Assembly (NCBI RefSeq): GCF_051106095.1
Contig: NC_135786.1
Span: 212,200,501-212,264,500 of the forward strand
DNA from: Pogona vitticeps
Lineage: Eukaryota > Chordata > Lepidosauria > Squamata > Agamidae
DNA: 64,000 bases
Reading direction: 5' to 3'
Position numbers and translations under genes: made by a program. The first letter of the stretch is position 1; every line of letters starts with the position of its first letter. The notes beneath the pieces were generated by a model, which worked only from the letters and a program-made list of their open reading frames with translations, had not been told where the DNA came from and ran no database searches. Shown here piece by piece: positions 28,753 through 40,873 of this stretch.

Positions 28753-29031
28753 CCCTGTTTCCCCGAAAATAAGACCTAACCTCAAAATAAGCCCTAGTAC
28801 AATTTTTCAGGATGCTCATAATATAAGCCCTACCCCAAAAATATGCCCCACTTAAGTGAAACCCCACCCTCCACTTTTGCGAGGCAACCAGAAGAAGATG
28901 ACATGATTGCATTTTAATAAATGTAGATTGTTGTGCATGAAAAAAATAAAACATCCCCTGAAAATAAGCCCTCATGTGTTTTTGGAGCAAAAATTAATAT
29001 AAGACCCTGTCTTATTTTCAGGGGAAAACGG
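28753..29031. mobile_element. Tc1/mariner-type miniature element, CCCTGTTTCCC family
   Basis: Ends CCCTGTTTCCCCGAAAATAAG and CTTATTTTCAGGGGAAAACGG with TA flanks (28751-28752, 29032-29033). The interior carries CAACCAGAAGAAGATGACAT, shared with the copies at 20830 and 51251. Confidence 0.88.
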
Positions 29032-29033
29032 TA

Positions 29034-31130
29034 CACAAAAGTAACTGAAAGTGAAGGAAAGGAAAAATTATGTTTTGTGTAACGTTCACTTAATCTGAAG
29101 AAAGCTGCTGCTGGTTGCAGTTGTTATCAAGAAGATGGATCCGACATCTAAAGAATTACAAATGAAAGCTCTGGTCAACAAGTTGTTCCATCTATCTGAC
29201 ATTGTGTGGAAGCAGGTCTTAAAATAACTCCGATTATGTAATATTGACCTAAATATGTAAAGTGAGACCAAACAAATGAGCAGATTCCTGCACAATTCCT
29301 CATGGATATTTCACTGCTTCTCTTAGCAGTTAATTGTAAAAAGGAGCACAAACACTGTCCACTTGGGTGTGTTAGTCATGTCTCTTAATGTAGTGTTGGC
29401 CAGCAGCTTTTAGCTCTCGATGAACAACCCAAAATCTATTTGAAGAAATCTGGGACTAATGGTATGTTGCATGTAGATAAGCTAGAAGTGTAAAGGCATA
29501 CCTTTTTCTTCTCATATGACACATGGGCATCATAAGTGGAATCTTAATATAAAATGTTTTTAAAGAGAAGCAGGGGAAAACAATGCCATCTGCCATTTAT
29601 ATGTGTATCTGTATATATCCCAGCTGTTTTGCTTGATTCTTTCAGTTTCAGTTCAACCAAATATTTTGATACAGTCCTGTTGTTCTTAGGAGATTTTTTT
29701 CTGACCCTCCCAATACATTTGTATCACTCTATCCTTAAAAATTGCTCAAGCAAGAGGAGTATGTATTTACCAAATAAGGACGCTATGAAGCTCACATCAT
29801 TCACATAGGTCATTTGTAACAAGTCAATTATAAAATGTGAGTTTTGTGAGTGTAGGCAAGCCAAACTTCCACGCTACTTGTCAGCAAGACAAATGCTTGT
29901 GTACCTACAACTGCAATCTGGTACACCCTTTCTAGAATAGTGGTGAAACTTGCTTGTAATGAAGTGTAACAATTTACACTGTACAGGCTGATATGTTGAT
30001 ACAAGCTGCAATTTTAAAACTTTGTACAGCCTGTGAACCAAGTATGTTAATCTGAAAGTTATCTGTCTTGAAATCAATGTGCTTTTAGGGCTTGGCTAGA
30101 AGCAGTAACTTAATACCTTCAAGGGAGAATGGAACAAAAGCCTGTAAGGTACCTTTGTTAAATCTAAGGCAGTCTGGTTTTCAGTAGTTTCTTGCTGAAA
30201 GACACTAAAGGAGTAGAAACATTGAAAAAACTTTTTGAATAGGGGTTAGTATGTTTAAAATCAATTTTCAACACTCCAATTACATGACACACAGGGAAGT
30301 ATGGATTTTTTAAATTGGAAATCGGGGTATTTTACTCAGCCATGACAGAGTCATTTATTTTAATTGCTTGTGAATTCAATTTATTTTGAATTGTTTGGGC
30401 ACATGTGAATGCCTCTTCCAGTGTATATTATGTATGTGGGGTTTGTCAAGTAATGGATGCCAGGATAACGAGCTTCAGGCTGCAGAAAAGCCTTGCAGAA
30501 CCAGCAGAGAGAAAGAAAGCACTCCCTCCTGTACAAGCCTAGAAGATGCTGATCTTGTCAGATTCTCTTTGCCATTCATTGGTGTGCCTTCCCTCTTGCC
30601 AATCCCTGCTGCTGGTTCCATCAATCCCTCTCCTTCTCCACCCCATGTGTGTGTGTGTGTCTGTGAACGTGTCCAGCTGCATGGAAACTTTGCAGTCCCA
30701 TCTGTTTTAATTTTTTTTTCCTATCTGGGTATTGATCTACCAATATCCCATTTTGAAATAAATACAGAATAAAACGAATACTGTATTAAAAATAACTCAC
30801 CAGCAGCAAGTGGCTGTGAGAAGTGGCCAGTGCAAGAGCAGGTGGATGTCAAACAAAGCCTCAAATGAAATGATTCTAAAAGCACATATTGCTCCTTTGA
30901 CCAATGCGTAACACAGTTTAAAATGGATTTATTTTTCCCCAAAAGAATGCACACACAATCCAAAAGCCATGTGACTACCACTTGACTTTAAGCTGACTTC
31001 AACGCCCCTGCTCCATCTCCTGATTAATTTCCATAGTGTAACAGCATCCTAAATGAATTATTCTCAGCTACGTGAAGGAAACTGCAGGGAGTCAAGAGGG
31101 AGTCCTGTTACTCTATCATAGCAAAAACAA
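29034..31130. other. Spacer with no supported gene
   Basis: Ordinary AT-rich sequence. A GT run sits at 30644-30661. Short open frames on both strands show no recognisable domain. Confidence 0.5.
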
Positions 31131-31236
31131 GTAAGAATCTTACAGCATCTTAAAGACTAACCAGCTCATATTGTGTTGGCCATTGTGGTCTGCATCTCAA
31201 TCAGATACAAATAAAGAAACTCGCTTGTCTACAGTC

Positions 31237-31860
31237 TTATGATAGGTATTTTTTATGGTTCAGTCTTTGGACACTGAGAGGATCTATGACTTGAAAGTGA
31301 TTTTGGGAAGATATCCTGTAAAAATAATATGGATTCTTGGAAGCTCCATACATCTGATTGATGTTTTCGAACCAGGTAATGATCTGCAGCAAGGAAACTG
31401 TGATTTGTGTGATTCGGGTTTTGGTCATGAATGGAATCAATGATCTGAAGGCTCAGAAAAATCGCATGTAGAAATGATGTAGCTCCACAAGAATTCATGT
31501 TTCAGAGCCATCCCCCCCCCAAAAAAAAACATGGTATCATCAAGCAGCATGAGATAAATGGGATCTACAATATAGACTGGACAATGGTCTGGAGAATATC
31601 CTCTGTAAAAATTTTGTGGATCCATAAGGATCCTCATCTCAAATCCACATTCTTGCACCACTGCAAAGGTATTGTCAAGAGATTCCTGAAGTCTGTGGGC
31701 ATACATGCTATCAGTGATTTGACAGCGGTTTGCCAAAGGTCCCACATAAAAATCATAGGAAATAACGCAGATCCGGTTTTGATTGCAAGGATCCGCCTTT
31801 TACCCACAACCTTTCCGGAACACCACACCAACTGGCGTGTTCCCAACAAGGGACTTGAAA
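31237..31860 (-). pseudogene. Unrecognised protein-like block, probably a broken gene copy
   Basis: On the minus strand, 31530-31850 reads as a protein-like stretch with one internal stop near 31795. It includes VISYDFYVGPLANRCQ, ESLDNTFAVVQECGFEMRI and DHCPVYIVDPIYLMLLDDT. A second block at 31250-31450 has a DNA stretch (ATATCCTGTAAAAAT) resembling one in the first (ATATCCTCTGTAAAAAT). Composition and word usage look like a once-constrained protein rather than random sequence. I do not recognise the family. It may be a processed pseudogene or an old transposon protein. It lies about 500 bases upstream of the PDP1 CpG island. Confidence 0.4.
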
Positions 31861-32243
31861 AGGAAAGATATACAGTATATTCTTTTTTATATATATGCTC
31901 TTGATTTTATCACTTCCCTTTTCCTTTGATCAGAAAAAAGAAATGCAGGCCGAGCCCCAGACTCAATATTAGTGCAAAAATGAGGAAAGGAAAGATGATA
32001 GAGATAAATTGAACCGCAGCCTCTCACGAGCCCGCCCTTTTCACTAGACTCTGTTTCACAGTTGGAAAAGAAATAGATTCAAAAGGCTTCGGGGACAGCT
32101 TCTATCAATCCTCCACAGAGCAAAAAATACTGACACTCTACGCATCGGCGGAGGACAAGCAAGTGAAATCCTTCCGCCGCTTAAAAAAACATAAAACAAA
32201 AAGTGAAGAGGATGCCAGAATACTTTGAACGAAAGAAGAACGA

Positions 32244-32291
32244 TCACGTGATTCTTATTGTCCTTCCCACCCCCACCCCTCTTTAGCCAAT
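32244..32291 (+). promoter_or_regulatory. PDP1: PDP1 upstream E-box and CCAAT box
   Basis: A palindromic TCACGTGA at 32244-32251 (the core bound by USF, MITF and TFE family factors) and CCAAT at 32287-32291 (NF-Y type) sit just upstream of the CpG island. Positions relative to the transcription start suit a proximal promoter. Function is inferred from motif and place only. Confidence 0.5.
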
Positions 32292-32319
32292 GGTTGTCGC
32301 ACAGAGGCTTCATTAGGCG

Positions 32320-32900
32320 GGTCCGCGTCACAAAACCCGCCCACACGACAAAGAAGGGCAGCTGTCATCGAGCCTGGAGCGTTCGTTAGCGTGCTGGCGG
32401 CGGCGGCGGCCGCTTGTAAAAGGGAAGCAAAGTCGGCGCGGGCGAGGGCGCGGGCACGCGCTGCCGGCCGCGAGAGGCGAGCGGGTGGGAGGGGCGGAGT
32501 CTCGGGGGAGGGCGAGAAACGGACGTCTCCCCGTCTGCCGCGAGCGCTGAGGCGAGAGCCGTTGCCCCGCTCTTTTGTTTCCCGCTGGCCAAGCGGGCTC
32601 CCGCCCCAAGCCCTGACTAGGTTAGTGTCTGAGGAGGGGATAAGTGGGGCAGGTATGTGGGCGGGCGGGCGTGGCTCGCGCGTGTGTTTATGGCTATGTT
32701 ATGTGTCTCGAAGGGGGGGGGGCGCCCGGTCGCGTCAGATACGTCTTCGTGCTGCAGAGGATCCCGAACACAAGCCTGCGCGGATGGAGGTCCCTGTGTG
32801 GGTGTGAGGAAAAGAGGCAGCCGGGGAAGGTGTCGGCCCTTGCTTTCCGGGCCTGAAGCTACTACCCCTGGCCACTGAAGAGAAGAAAAGAGGCGCTGGT
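32320..32900 (+). promoter_or_regulatory. PDP1: CpG-island promoter of PDP1
   Basis: The only dense CpG region of host type in the window, with GC-box-like words (CCCGCCCAC at 32336, GAGGGGCGGAG near 32490), a GGCGGCGGCGGC run near 32400 and no TATA box. It is unmethylated-type promoter sequence placed about 7 kb upstream of the PDP1 coding exon on the same strand. Open frames across it are a by-product of GC richness. Confidence 0.85.
32345..32620 (+). other. PDP1: PDP1 non-coding first exon (5' limit approximate)
   Basis: GC-rich sequence in the CpG island ending at a donor, CTGACTAG|GTTAGT, at 32620/32621. PDP1 in mammals has non-coding 5' exons before one large coding exon, so this is the likely first exon. 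The start is a guess; transcript data would fix it. Confidence 0.6.
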
Positions 32901-32999
32901 GCAGTGGTTGCGGCTGCCTCCTTTTCCCTCAGCAAAGAGAGTTCCCTGGTTGGAGAGAGAGACCGGGATTCCTGTCACGGCTGGGGTGAAGCGGAGACC

Positions 33000-35167
33000 T
33001 TCTTTGCTTTTGTGAAATCCAGCGCACGGCGGGAGCACTGCCTGTCCCGACCCTGAGGTTAACCTACCCTCTCCCTTTCCTCGGATCAGTGTGGAGGGGA
33101 TGCATTTATACTGTATAGCATTGCAAAATCTCCCAAAGCAAAGCTGAGGATCGGTAGGGAAGTCTTGGGAGCAACCTTTCTGAACAGCAGAGGAAACGAG
33201 AGAAAAGACTCATACCTGTTTCCCTTACATAAGGCCAATTCCTGCTATTTCTGGGTTGGAATGGAACAAAAAGAACACCTATTTGTAAACCTAGAGAGCT
33301 GCTTCCTGACAGTTTTAAAGTAATGCCGTACTGGACTAGATGGACTTATAGGCTGACTTTGTATTAGGCAGCTTTCCATCTTCCTAGGTGCCAAAATTAG
33401 ATCTGGTTAAATCTTCACTAGCTACTCATATGCAATTAGCAGATATTTTTGAAAGAAGAAATATCCTTTCCTAGGTTTAGATTTCAGCAGTAGAAGGCAG
33501 TCTGATAGAAGAGGCATTGCCAGCTTTGGAAGAAGAAAGGGTGAATGGTCCTTGAAATATTATATGCCCTATAAAGCTCTCAGAAATAGTTTTAATTTTT
33601 TTTTAGCATTTTTGTCTTATTAATCAGACGTATTTCTTGTACTCTAACTTAATATATTTTTTAAAAAATAATCTGACCAATGAAACATTGCAGCCCTTGT
33701 CATAACAACTTGATTTTCCCTTGCTTGAAGCTTAAAGAATGAAACAAAAATGATTGTATACGTTAGCCAAGATCCTGTTGCTTTGTGTAATAAATTGCAC
33801 CAGAGTAGGTCCTTTCAATAAATGGGGATTTAGTGATTCAGTTGCTCCATCAGTTCCATTGATTTAAATGGGCCTAAAGTTAATTGCAATTAGAGTAAGC
33901 CCATTTGAATCAATGAAACATATGAAAAGGTTCTCACTAAATCCCCATTGATTCAGTGAGCCTACTCTAGTGCAATTTGCTATGCTAAACAACAGGATTT
34001 TGTCCAGTGTTTGCGTCTGAGCCAGCTCATCCACTGTGGCACACTGAAAGAGCATAGAGTCTCTCAATGAAGAGAATATTATTTCTCTCTCAGAATAACC
34101 CACATGGTGAAAGCAAGAACCCATCTTTCTGCAAAAAAAAAAAAAAAAAGTTTGTGGACATGCTGGTTTTGCAGTTGTATCCCATCTGCTTCCTGAATGG
34201 GCAGTGGACCCTGCATGTGCAGACTTCAGGATTCACCGTTACAGGTTCGAATACCAGCTGTACCCTAAAATGACCATATGCCAGAAATATTTTGCATATA
34301 TAAAAACTTTACAAATTGAGGTTATGTGAGAAAAAAACTCTTGAGGAGACTAGTTTTTAGGATATGTTAATGGTAATGTGTTGTTGCCCCATGGTCACTA
34401 TGTTCTCTGTTAATAAAACATTTGGACATAAGTATTTTTAGGAGTATTAATGCCATCATTATTATTTCTGAATGTCACTTATAAATGTGTCCGTAGCATT
34501 TAAGGTGTCTTCTTAAAGGTAATCAGAATTGCAATCTGTTGCTTACTAATGTCTTTTATTTCAGTAGAGCTGGAAAAATTATGGACACCTTGATTTGTAG
34601 AAATTACTGAAGTAAAAATATAAATGCACATTCAGTGATAGTATAAAATAGAGTAGATCTGCAAAAATCGGTGGGAGTTTAAGTGATGATTAACAAGTCC
34701 CATTGGTTTCATTAGCAGTACTTGAATTCAGACTAACATTGAATTTAGGCTATTGCCTTTGCTGAGCTAGTGCCTGTATTCTGATGTTGGCTTCAAATAA
34801 TGGAACCTACTGCTTATCAGGCTGAAATATTTCTTTAGGCCTGATTTAAAAGAATAGGTATGCTTGTTGCTCTTTGGGTCTGGCTGATAGCAGGTGAATC
34901 TTGCATGAACTGTATGTTCTGTTATGCAGTAGGAGTGATGGAGAGCTGTAAATTGGGGTTACAGCAGGTTTAGAAAATGCTTTTGAGAGATGCTGTGCTG
35001 CACTTGCTTTTTTATGCTTGTCACTACAAACAAACTGCTTGTCTTTCTGTCTCTTTTTTTGTCCTCCTTCAATGTTGGAGACCTCTTCCTCCTTCTTTAA
35101 TAAACTCTCTGCCTTGCTTTTCCTGGGCTACTGCTTTGTGGATGTTGACGGCTTCTTGTTGTCACAG
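33000..35167 (+). other. PDP1 first intron
   Basis: No coding sequence supported before the micro-exon at 35168. A pair of words near 33860-33970 (CCATTGATTTAAATGGGCC and CCCCATTGATTCAGTGAGCC) looks like an old dispersed repeat. An A run sits at 34132-34149. Confidence 0.5.
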
Positions 35168-35202
35168 GAGAATGTGTGTGTGTCCTGGGCCCAGGCGGAT
35201 TG
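35168..35202 (+). CDS. PDP1: PDP1 alternative N-terminal coding exon
   Basis: Bounded by acceptor TTGTTGTCACAG and donor G|GTATGT. ATG at 35172 encodes MCVCPGPRRI plus one base of a split codon. Joined to the exon at 39219 it reads on through IPVRSSRLPLLSDA into the usual start Met, giving about 561 residues. The same ten residues begin the longer human PDP1 isoform as I recall it, so the exon is conserved across amniotes. The split codon becomes Ala here (Gly in human). Confidence 0.85.
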
Positions 35203-35401
35203 GTATGTACCTCTTGTGCTCCTACTTTCCGAGTAATAGGAATGTTGGAATTGGGGGAAGTGAGTTTATCATGGCATGTATTGAGTAAACATTACTGTAT
35301 GGAACTGTGGATGGTGGATGAGCCACTCCCAACTCATACTGTTTGCATTGTCTCCTAAGCTGCCTAGTTCAAATTCATCATGAATAGGATTGTCTGGAAA
35401 T

Positions 35402-35505
35402 AACAACAACAATATTAATAATAATAACAATAACTATTATTATTATATTCTTATTCTTATTCATTATTATTGTTGTTGTTGTTGTTGTTGTTGTTGTTAT
35501 TGTTA
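35402..35505. repeat. Trinucleotide microsatellite (AAC/AAT and ATT/GTT)
   Basis: Mixed ATT and GTT units run to 35505 and abut the antisense SINE, so this is probably the expanded 3' tail of that SINE read on the other strand. Confidence 0.75.
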
Positions 35506-35506
35506 A

Positions 35507-35613
35507 ACATCTTAGAACTGCAGAGCTGGAAGGGGCCCTATGGATCAAGTCCAGTCTCTGTCAAGAAGGCACAGTGAGGAATCAAACTCCCAACCTAAAC
35601 CACTGAGCTATCC
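35507..35613 (-). mobile_element. tRNA-derived SINE, antisense
   Basis: On the minus strand the 5' end reads GGATAGCTCAGTGGTTTAGG (polymerase III A box TAGCTCAGTGG), then a B-box-like GTTTGATTCC, a body with GACTGGACTTGATCCATAGG and CCCTTCCAGCTCTGCAG, then the trinucleotide tail. A second, partial copy is at 44043. Confidence 0.75.
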
Positions 35614-35934
35614 AATAGTTGAATGTGACACAGTTGGATTTCATATCTAAAGCAGAACAAAGACGAAAACATAGTCATTGTCCTCTAAAATAAACTAAAT
35701 CTGATTTTTCAGTATGTTGATTTATCCAAATAAGCCAGTGATTTGGGTGTTTGATTAGGAACATTCCAAGCATCAGTGTATAAATTTTGAAAAGAATATT
35801 TTTTTCAAAAATCACAAAGTTATGGATAAAAACCTGTAATATACACTAATAGTTATCTTAAATCATGTTTCCACTAGAAGGGCGAACCTAAGTTGAAAAC
35901 AGCAAATTAACTGTTACCTAACCTGTTCATTTGT

Positions 35935-36130
35935 TTGAGGGATTGATTTACATATTTATAGATTTATATACCACCCCTTTAGTGGAATCGCTACTCTGAG
36001 TGATCTACAAAATAAAACGAAGAACCCCACACACCCCATATGACAATACAGTCAATATGGTGATTCACCAATCTAGATCTAAAATTAATACAAAAAGAAA
36101 AAGCACAAGAATAAAAACTTTAAATTACTA
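35935..36130 (-). mobile_element. CR1/L2-type LINE tail, antisense
   Basis: GATTTATATACCACCCCTTT followed by AGTGGAATCGCTACTCTGAG is the reverse complement of the usual terminal block of squamate CR1/L2-type LINEs. Only the 3' non-coding end is present. Confidence 0.55.
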
Positions 36131-39100
36131 TTAATAAGAGGATGATAATGAAGGCAGCTTTATATAATTCTGTCTTCACTAATTTCCTGTATATGTTTTG
36201 TCCATAAACATTTTTAAAATATCAATTTCAATGGCTTTTGTCATAGATTGAAAGTAATTGATAATATTTGCTTCAAATGAATGCTCAGACTCTTAAGCAT
36301 GTAGGCCACAAGCAACACACGAATGAAAGAAAGATTCTGAATTTAGTTGAGTATCTTAAATGTCACAGCATTTCTCACTTCTGGTGTTATGATCTTGTGT
36401 GGGGGAGAATTGGAGAAGGAACTGATCTTCAGAATTTAAACTTGGGACCCCTTTAAAATCTCATTTCAGAAACATAGGAAGACGGCTTCAGTCACCTCTC
36501 TGCAATATTATCCCATTTTAAGCTGTTGACTATATTTGTTTCTAGTATTAGTGGATCTTCATGTGTTTGGTTTCTTTTAGTGACTGATTTTGCTAACTGT
36601 GTTTGTTCCTTTTTGAACACCCTTGCTATGGGGCTAAGCATTTTGAATGTTTTAGCCACAAGCAAAACGTTTACCTGCAACTAACTGCTGTCTTCCCTCA
36701 CCCAAGAAAGTACAGATGATTTGCATGTCTGGATCATAAGTCTGACATAATGTGGCTGGGGGCTTATTCTTGTTAAGTCGAGCTTACATGCTCACCTTTG
36801 AGACATTACAGGCAGGAGCATCCAAGTGAATTTTGGATTTATGGCCTTCTTTCAGGCAAACAGAGAGGCAATTATTCTGTAGGCAATTATTCACATGTTA
36901 TAGAATAGTTAAGATGGAAAAGATGCTACTGAGCAGGGTAGAATCAGAGTAGGTTGGGGGGAAAAAGAAGATGGGTCTATACAGCCATTGATACTTGGTG
37001 AGAGCCAGAGTGACCATCTCTTCTTCCTGTCACTGTCTATTAAAACTAAAAATATTGTACATTTCTAGCTTTTGTATAGCATATAGTAGAGTATAATTTG
37101 AAATATTCTGCGAATAGGCAAACTATATCTGGTTCCCTCTGCTCAAGAGTCTGTAGTATATAGCAATAATATGCAATATTGGCATTCTGTCAGCATATTT
37201 TGACTGCAGGGCCAAAAATTTTTTTTTTCCAATTTGTAATATTTGCAGATGGAATAGTTTGGCATCAGAGCCACTTGAAAACAAAAAACAAAAAGTGTTA
37301 CCTAGACATTGTTTGAAATAAGAACATTGTTGTGAGTAGCACAGACACTTAATTTTTGTTTTGTTTTGTTTCGTGAATACAAAGAGGAAGGAATTGATAT
37401 TTAATGTTAGTGGCCAATAACAGATTAGTAAACAAGTTATCAGAATTAATCTGTGAAATTTGTCAAGGAGAGGAAAGTAAACAAATTGTTAAGCAAGATT
37501 AATTTAGTCAAGAATATAGAGTTCTAAGATTAAAAGGATATTTAGGGGGCATGTTGCAGAAGGGCCTAATCAGCCCTCAGGTCCATTGATTTAAAAAACT
37601 GCAAAACAGTTTCACACCATCCAGAGGAATTTTCTGGGGTGCATGTCTGTGATAACAATTATATTACTAGATTAAACCCACTGGACAATGGCTAAGAACT
37701 GGAGCAGAGATAACCAGAGTTTGCTTGGGAAAGAAGAAACCAGATTTATCCTTTGTTTGAGTAAAAATAAAATCACTTTCCTTTAGTGATATCTAAAAAT
37801 CTACTGTTTCTCTTTCCCAATAGTTGACCCAGGCTTAAAATATGTTATAACAGTGTAAAGTTTTTCAGGAGACACAGGGGTCTAGGCCCAAATCAAACAA
37901 ATCAAAGCAAATGTAGTAAGAGGAAGGTAATAGAACTGGAAGATCATGTGTCATTCTTTTTGGAAATGCATGATTCTGTCCTTCCCTTGTCTCCCCTGCT
38001 TCAAAAATGGATGGGAGAATAGTGCTGGAAACAGTCCCTGCATTAAATCTTCAAGCGATGCTGGCCTGAATCTAGCATTTCCCTCAATCCTGGACTCTTC
38101 ACATTCGAAAACAGTTTCCTAGCCTTCTCAAACAGATTTGTGAGATGTGCAGGAAACTGCTGTGGGGAAAAGAGAGAGCTGGCTCTTGCTTCTGCTGGAT
38201 TCTGGTGTTCTGATGATGAAATTCCAGCAAAGGATCCTGCCCACTGTCAGAATTGGTAATACTAGACTACACTGCATCCCTATTATATAGTAACCAATGT
38301 TCGGAGAATGAATTCTGTGCTATCTCTGTGTTATAATGATCAGACTCCTAGTATTTTTGTGTAACTTGTGTACAACTAGCAACAGCTCTTTAACTAGAAT
38401 CAATTTGCTACTAAGAGTTACACCACTGTACTTATGCAGGTATATATTGTGTAATAGGGTTCTGATCACAGTTTCTTGCTGGACACACATTGTGAAAATA
38501 GTCATGCAAAACAATTTTTATATATACTGTAAATACAAATATGATGTGTGTGCATATTTAGCCTAAGAGGGGAGGTATTACATTCAGTTCATAGTCATCA
38601 TTTAGCAAGTTAAGAATAAATATTTTGGAACTCTTCAAAGGTTTATCTATAATAATTAATAAAGGTGCAGCAGATTTATAGAAGAGTTTTAATTCTGTGC
38701 CTACGTGGAAGTTTCATTGAAATCAGTGGGACTTGTTCCTGAGATACTGCATGTCTTACCTTGTCAAGTTGTAAAACTTAAAGGAGGTGTTTGGGGAAAA
38801 TATTAAAATGCTTTGACATAAATAATTGCCTGAATTGCCATAGACAGGGCAAATTAAAGCATTCTTTTCCCTACTAGTGTAGAGACAAGAGACTATTTTC
38901 AGTCAGAAAGTTTGAATTGTCCTCTATGTCTGTTATCTGTGCTTTAACCTTTAGTTGACTTTCAGCACTCCCAATTTAAAACTGTTGCTAGTAAAGCTGT
39001 AACTATAGGCCACTCTATTTATACATCTGAGCAAGATTAATGGTGGGAACAAACATATATTCTCCTTGAAGGAATTTAAATTATTTTTTTTGTTGCTTTA

Positions 39101-39218
39101 TGCAGTTTACCATGTGAGCAAATACTGTATAAATTATTTTAAAGAGATTAATATTATTAGCTCTTTTTTCATGTAAGAAACCATGGTAAATATACATGTT
39201 GCTTGTTTTTCCCCTTAG
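36131..39218 (+). other. PDP1 second intron
   Basis: Mostly unique AT-rich sequence. No exon, RNA gene or well-bounded mobile element is supported. Small open frames (for example 36268-36456 and 38336-38566) have no recognisable domains. Confidence 0.5.
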
Positions 39219-40873
39219 CAATTCCAGTCAGAAGTTCCAGGTTGCCACTGCTCTCTGATGCCATGCCAGCACCAACTCAGTTACTGCTCCCATTGATTCG
39301 TAATTGTGAGATTGGCAGGATATACAATACTGCATGTTACTGTCACCACCAACATCTGTGTTGCTTATCACCTCACCTGACTCACAAGCACTTGAGATAT
39401 GTGCCGCAGAAGAAGCTGGCAACGCTCTGCAGACCAAAGGAGAACTTCAGCTCATTTATTCATGCAAGAAACTATGTCTCCACACCACAGAGATTTTACC
39501 TCACACCCCCACAAGTCAACAGTATCCTGAAAGCAAATGAATACAGTTTCAAAGTTCCAGAGTTTGATGGCAAAAATGTAAGCTCTGTGCTTGGCTTTGA
39601 TAGTAATCAACTTCCTGCTAATGCCCCAATTGAAGACCGAAGAAGTGCAGCCACTTGTTTACAAACAAGAGGGATGCTCCTTGGTGTGTTTGATGGACAT
39701 GCAGGATGTGCTTGTGCACAAGCTGTCAGTGAAAGACTGTTCTATTACATAGCTGTTTCTCTGTTACCCCATGAGACTTTACTTGAAATAGAAAATGCTG
39801 TTGAAAGTGGGAGAGCCCTGTTGCCCATTTTACAATGGCACAAGCACCCCAATGACTATTTCAGTAAAGAAGCCTCCAAATTGTATTTTAACAGCTTGAG
39901 AACTTACTGGCAGGAGCTCATAGATCTTAACACTGGGGAGACAACTGATGTAAAAGAGGCATTAATTAATGCCTTTAAGAGACTTGACAATGACATTTCT
40001 TTAGAAGCTCAAGTAGGAGATCCAAATTCTTTCCTCAATTATTTGGTACTGCGTGTAGCCTTTTCTGGTGCAACTGCCTGCGTTGCTCATGTAGATGGTG
40101 TTGATTTACATGTTGCTAATACTGGTGACAGTAGAGCCATGCTTGGTGTCCAAGAAGAGGATGGATCTTGGTCTGCTGTTGCTCTGTCTCATGATCATAA
40201 TGCACAGAATGAAAGTGAGATTGAACGACTCAGATCAGAACACCCAAAGTCTGAGGAAAAGACTGTGGTGAAACAAGATCGTCTGCTAGGCTTATTGATG
40301 CCTTTCAGAGCTTTTGGAGATGTCAAGTTTAAATGGAGTATTGATCTGCAGAAGAGAGTAATAGAGTCAGGCCCAGATCAGCTTAATGACAACGAATATA
40401 CAAAATTCATCCCACCAAACTACCATACTCCTCCATACCTCACAGCTGAACCAGAGGTGATACATCATAAATTAAGACCCCAGGACAAATTCCTGATATT
40501 GGCAACAGATGGACTGTGGGAAACCATGCACAGACAGGATGTAGTTAGAATTGTAGGTGAGTATCTGACAGGTGTTCATCATCAAGAGCCAATAGCTGTT
40601 GGTGGTTACAAGGTAACACTGGGACAGATGCATGGTCTTTTGACAGAAAGGAGAGCTCGGGTCTCTTCAGCCTATGAAGATCAGAATGCAGCAACTCATT
40701 TGATACGTCATGCTGTGGGAAATAATGAGTTTGGTACTGTTGATCATGAACGATTGTCCAAGATGCTTAGTCTTCCAGAAGAGTTGGCTCGGATGTACAG
40801 GGATGATATCACAATTATAGTGGTGCAATTCAATTCCCATGTTGTAGGTGCATGTCAAAATGAGGAGGTCTAA
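39219..40873 (+). CDS. PDP1: PDP1, pyruvate dehydrogenase phosphatase catalytic subunit 1 (main coding exon)
   Basis: A Mg/Ca-dependent PP2C-type serine phosphatase of the mitochondrial matrix. It removes phosphate from the E1-alpha subunit of pyruvate dehydrogenase and so reactivates the complex. The exon begins after acceptor CCCCTTAG. The usual start is ATG at 39263, giving 536 residues (human 537); upstream codons belong to the longer isoform. Residues 1-71 form a mitochondrial presequence, with cleavage expected before STPQRFYLTPPQ. PP2C motifs from Met1: metal-binding GVFDGHAG with Asp144 and Gly145, ANTGDSRAML, FRAFGDVKFKW, LATDGLWETM and the C-terminal RDDITIIVVQF. The coding part is a single uninterrupted exon, as in mammals, and looks fully functional. 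Confidence 0.98.

Noticed and set aside
32391-32807. 138-residue Ala/Arg-rich open frame in the CpG island
   Set aside because: It is a by-product of high GC content. It crosses the likely first-exon donor at 32620 and shows no domain.
35507-35613. Possible tRNA gene on the minus strand (A-box and B-box words)
   Set aside because: The sequence lacks a full cloverleaf and continues into a SINE body and tail; it is a tRNA-derived SINE.
39228-39540. Alternative-frame open frames over the start of PDP1
   Set aside because: They overlap the well-conserved PDP1 frame and have no conserved peptide of their own.
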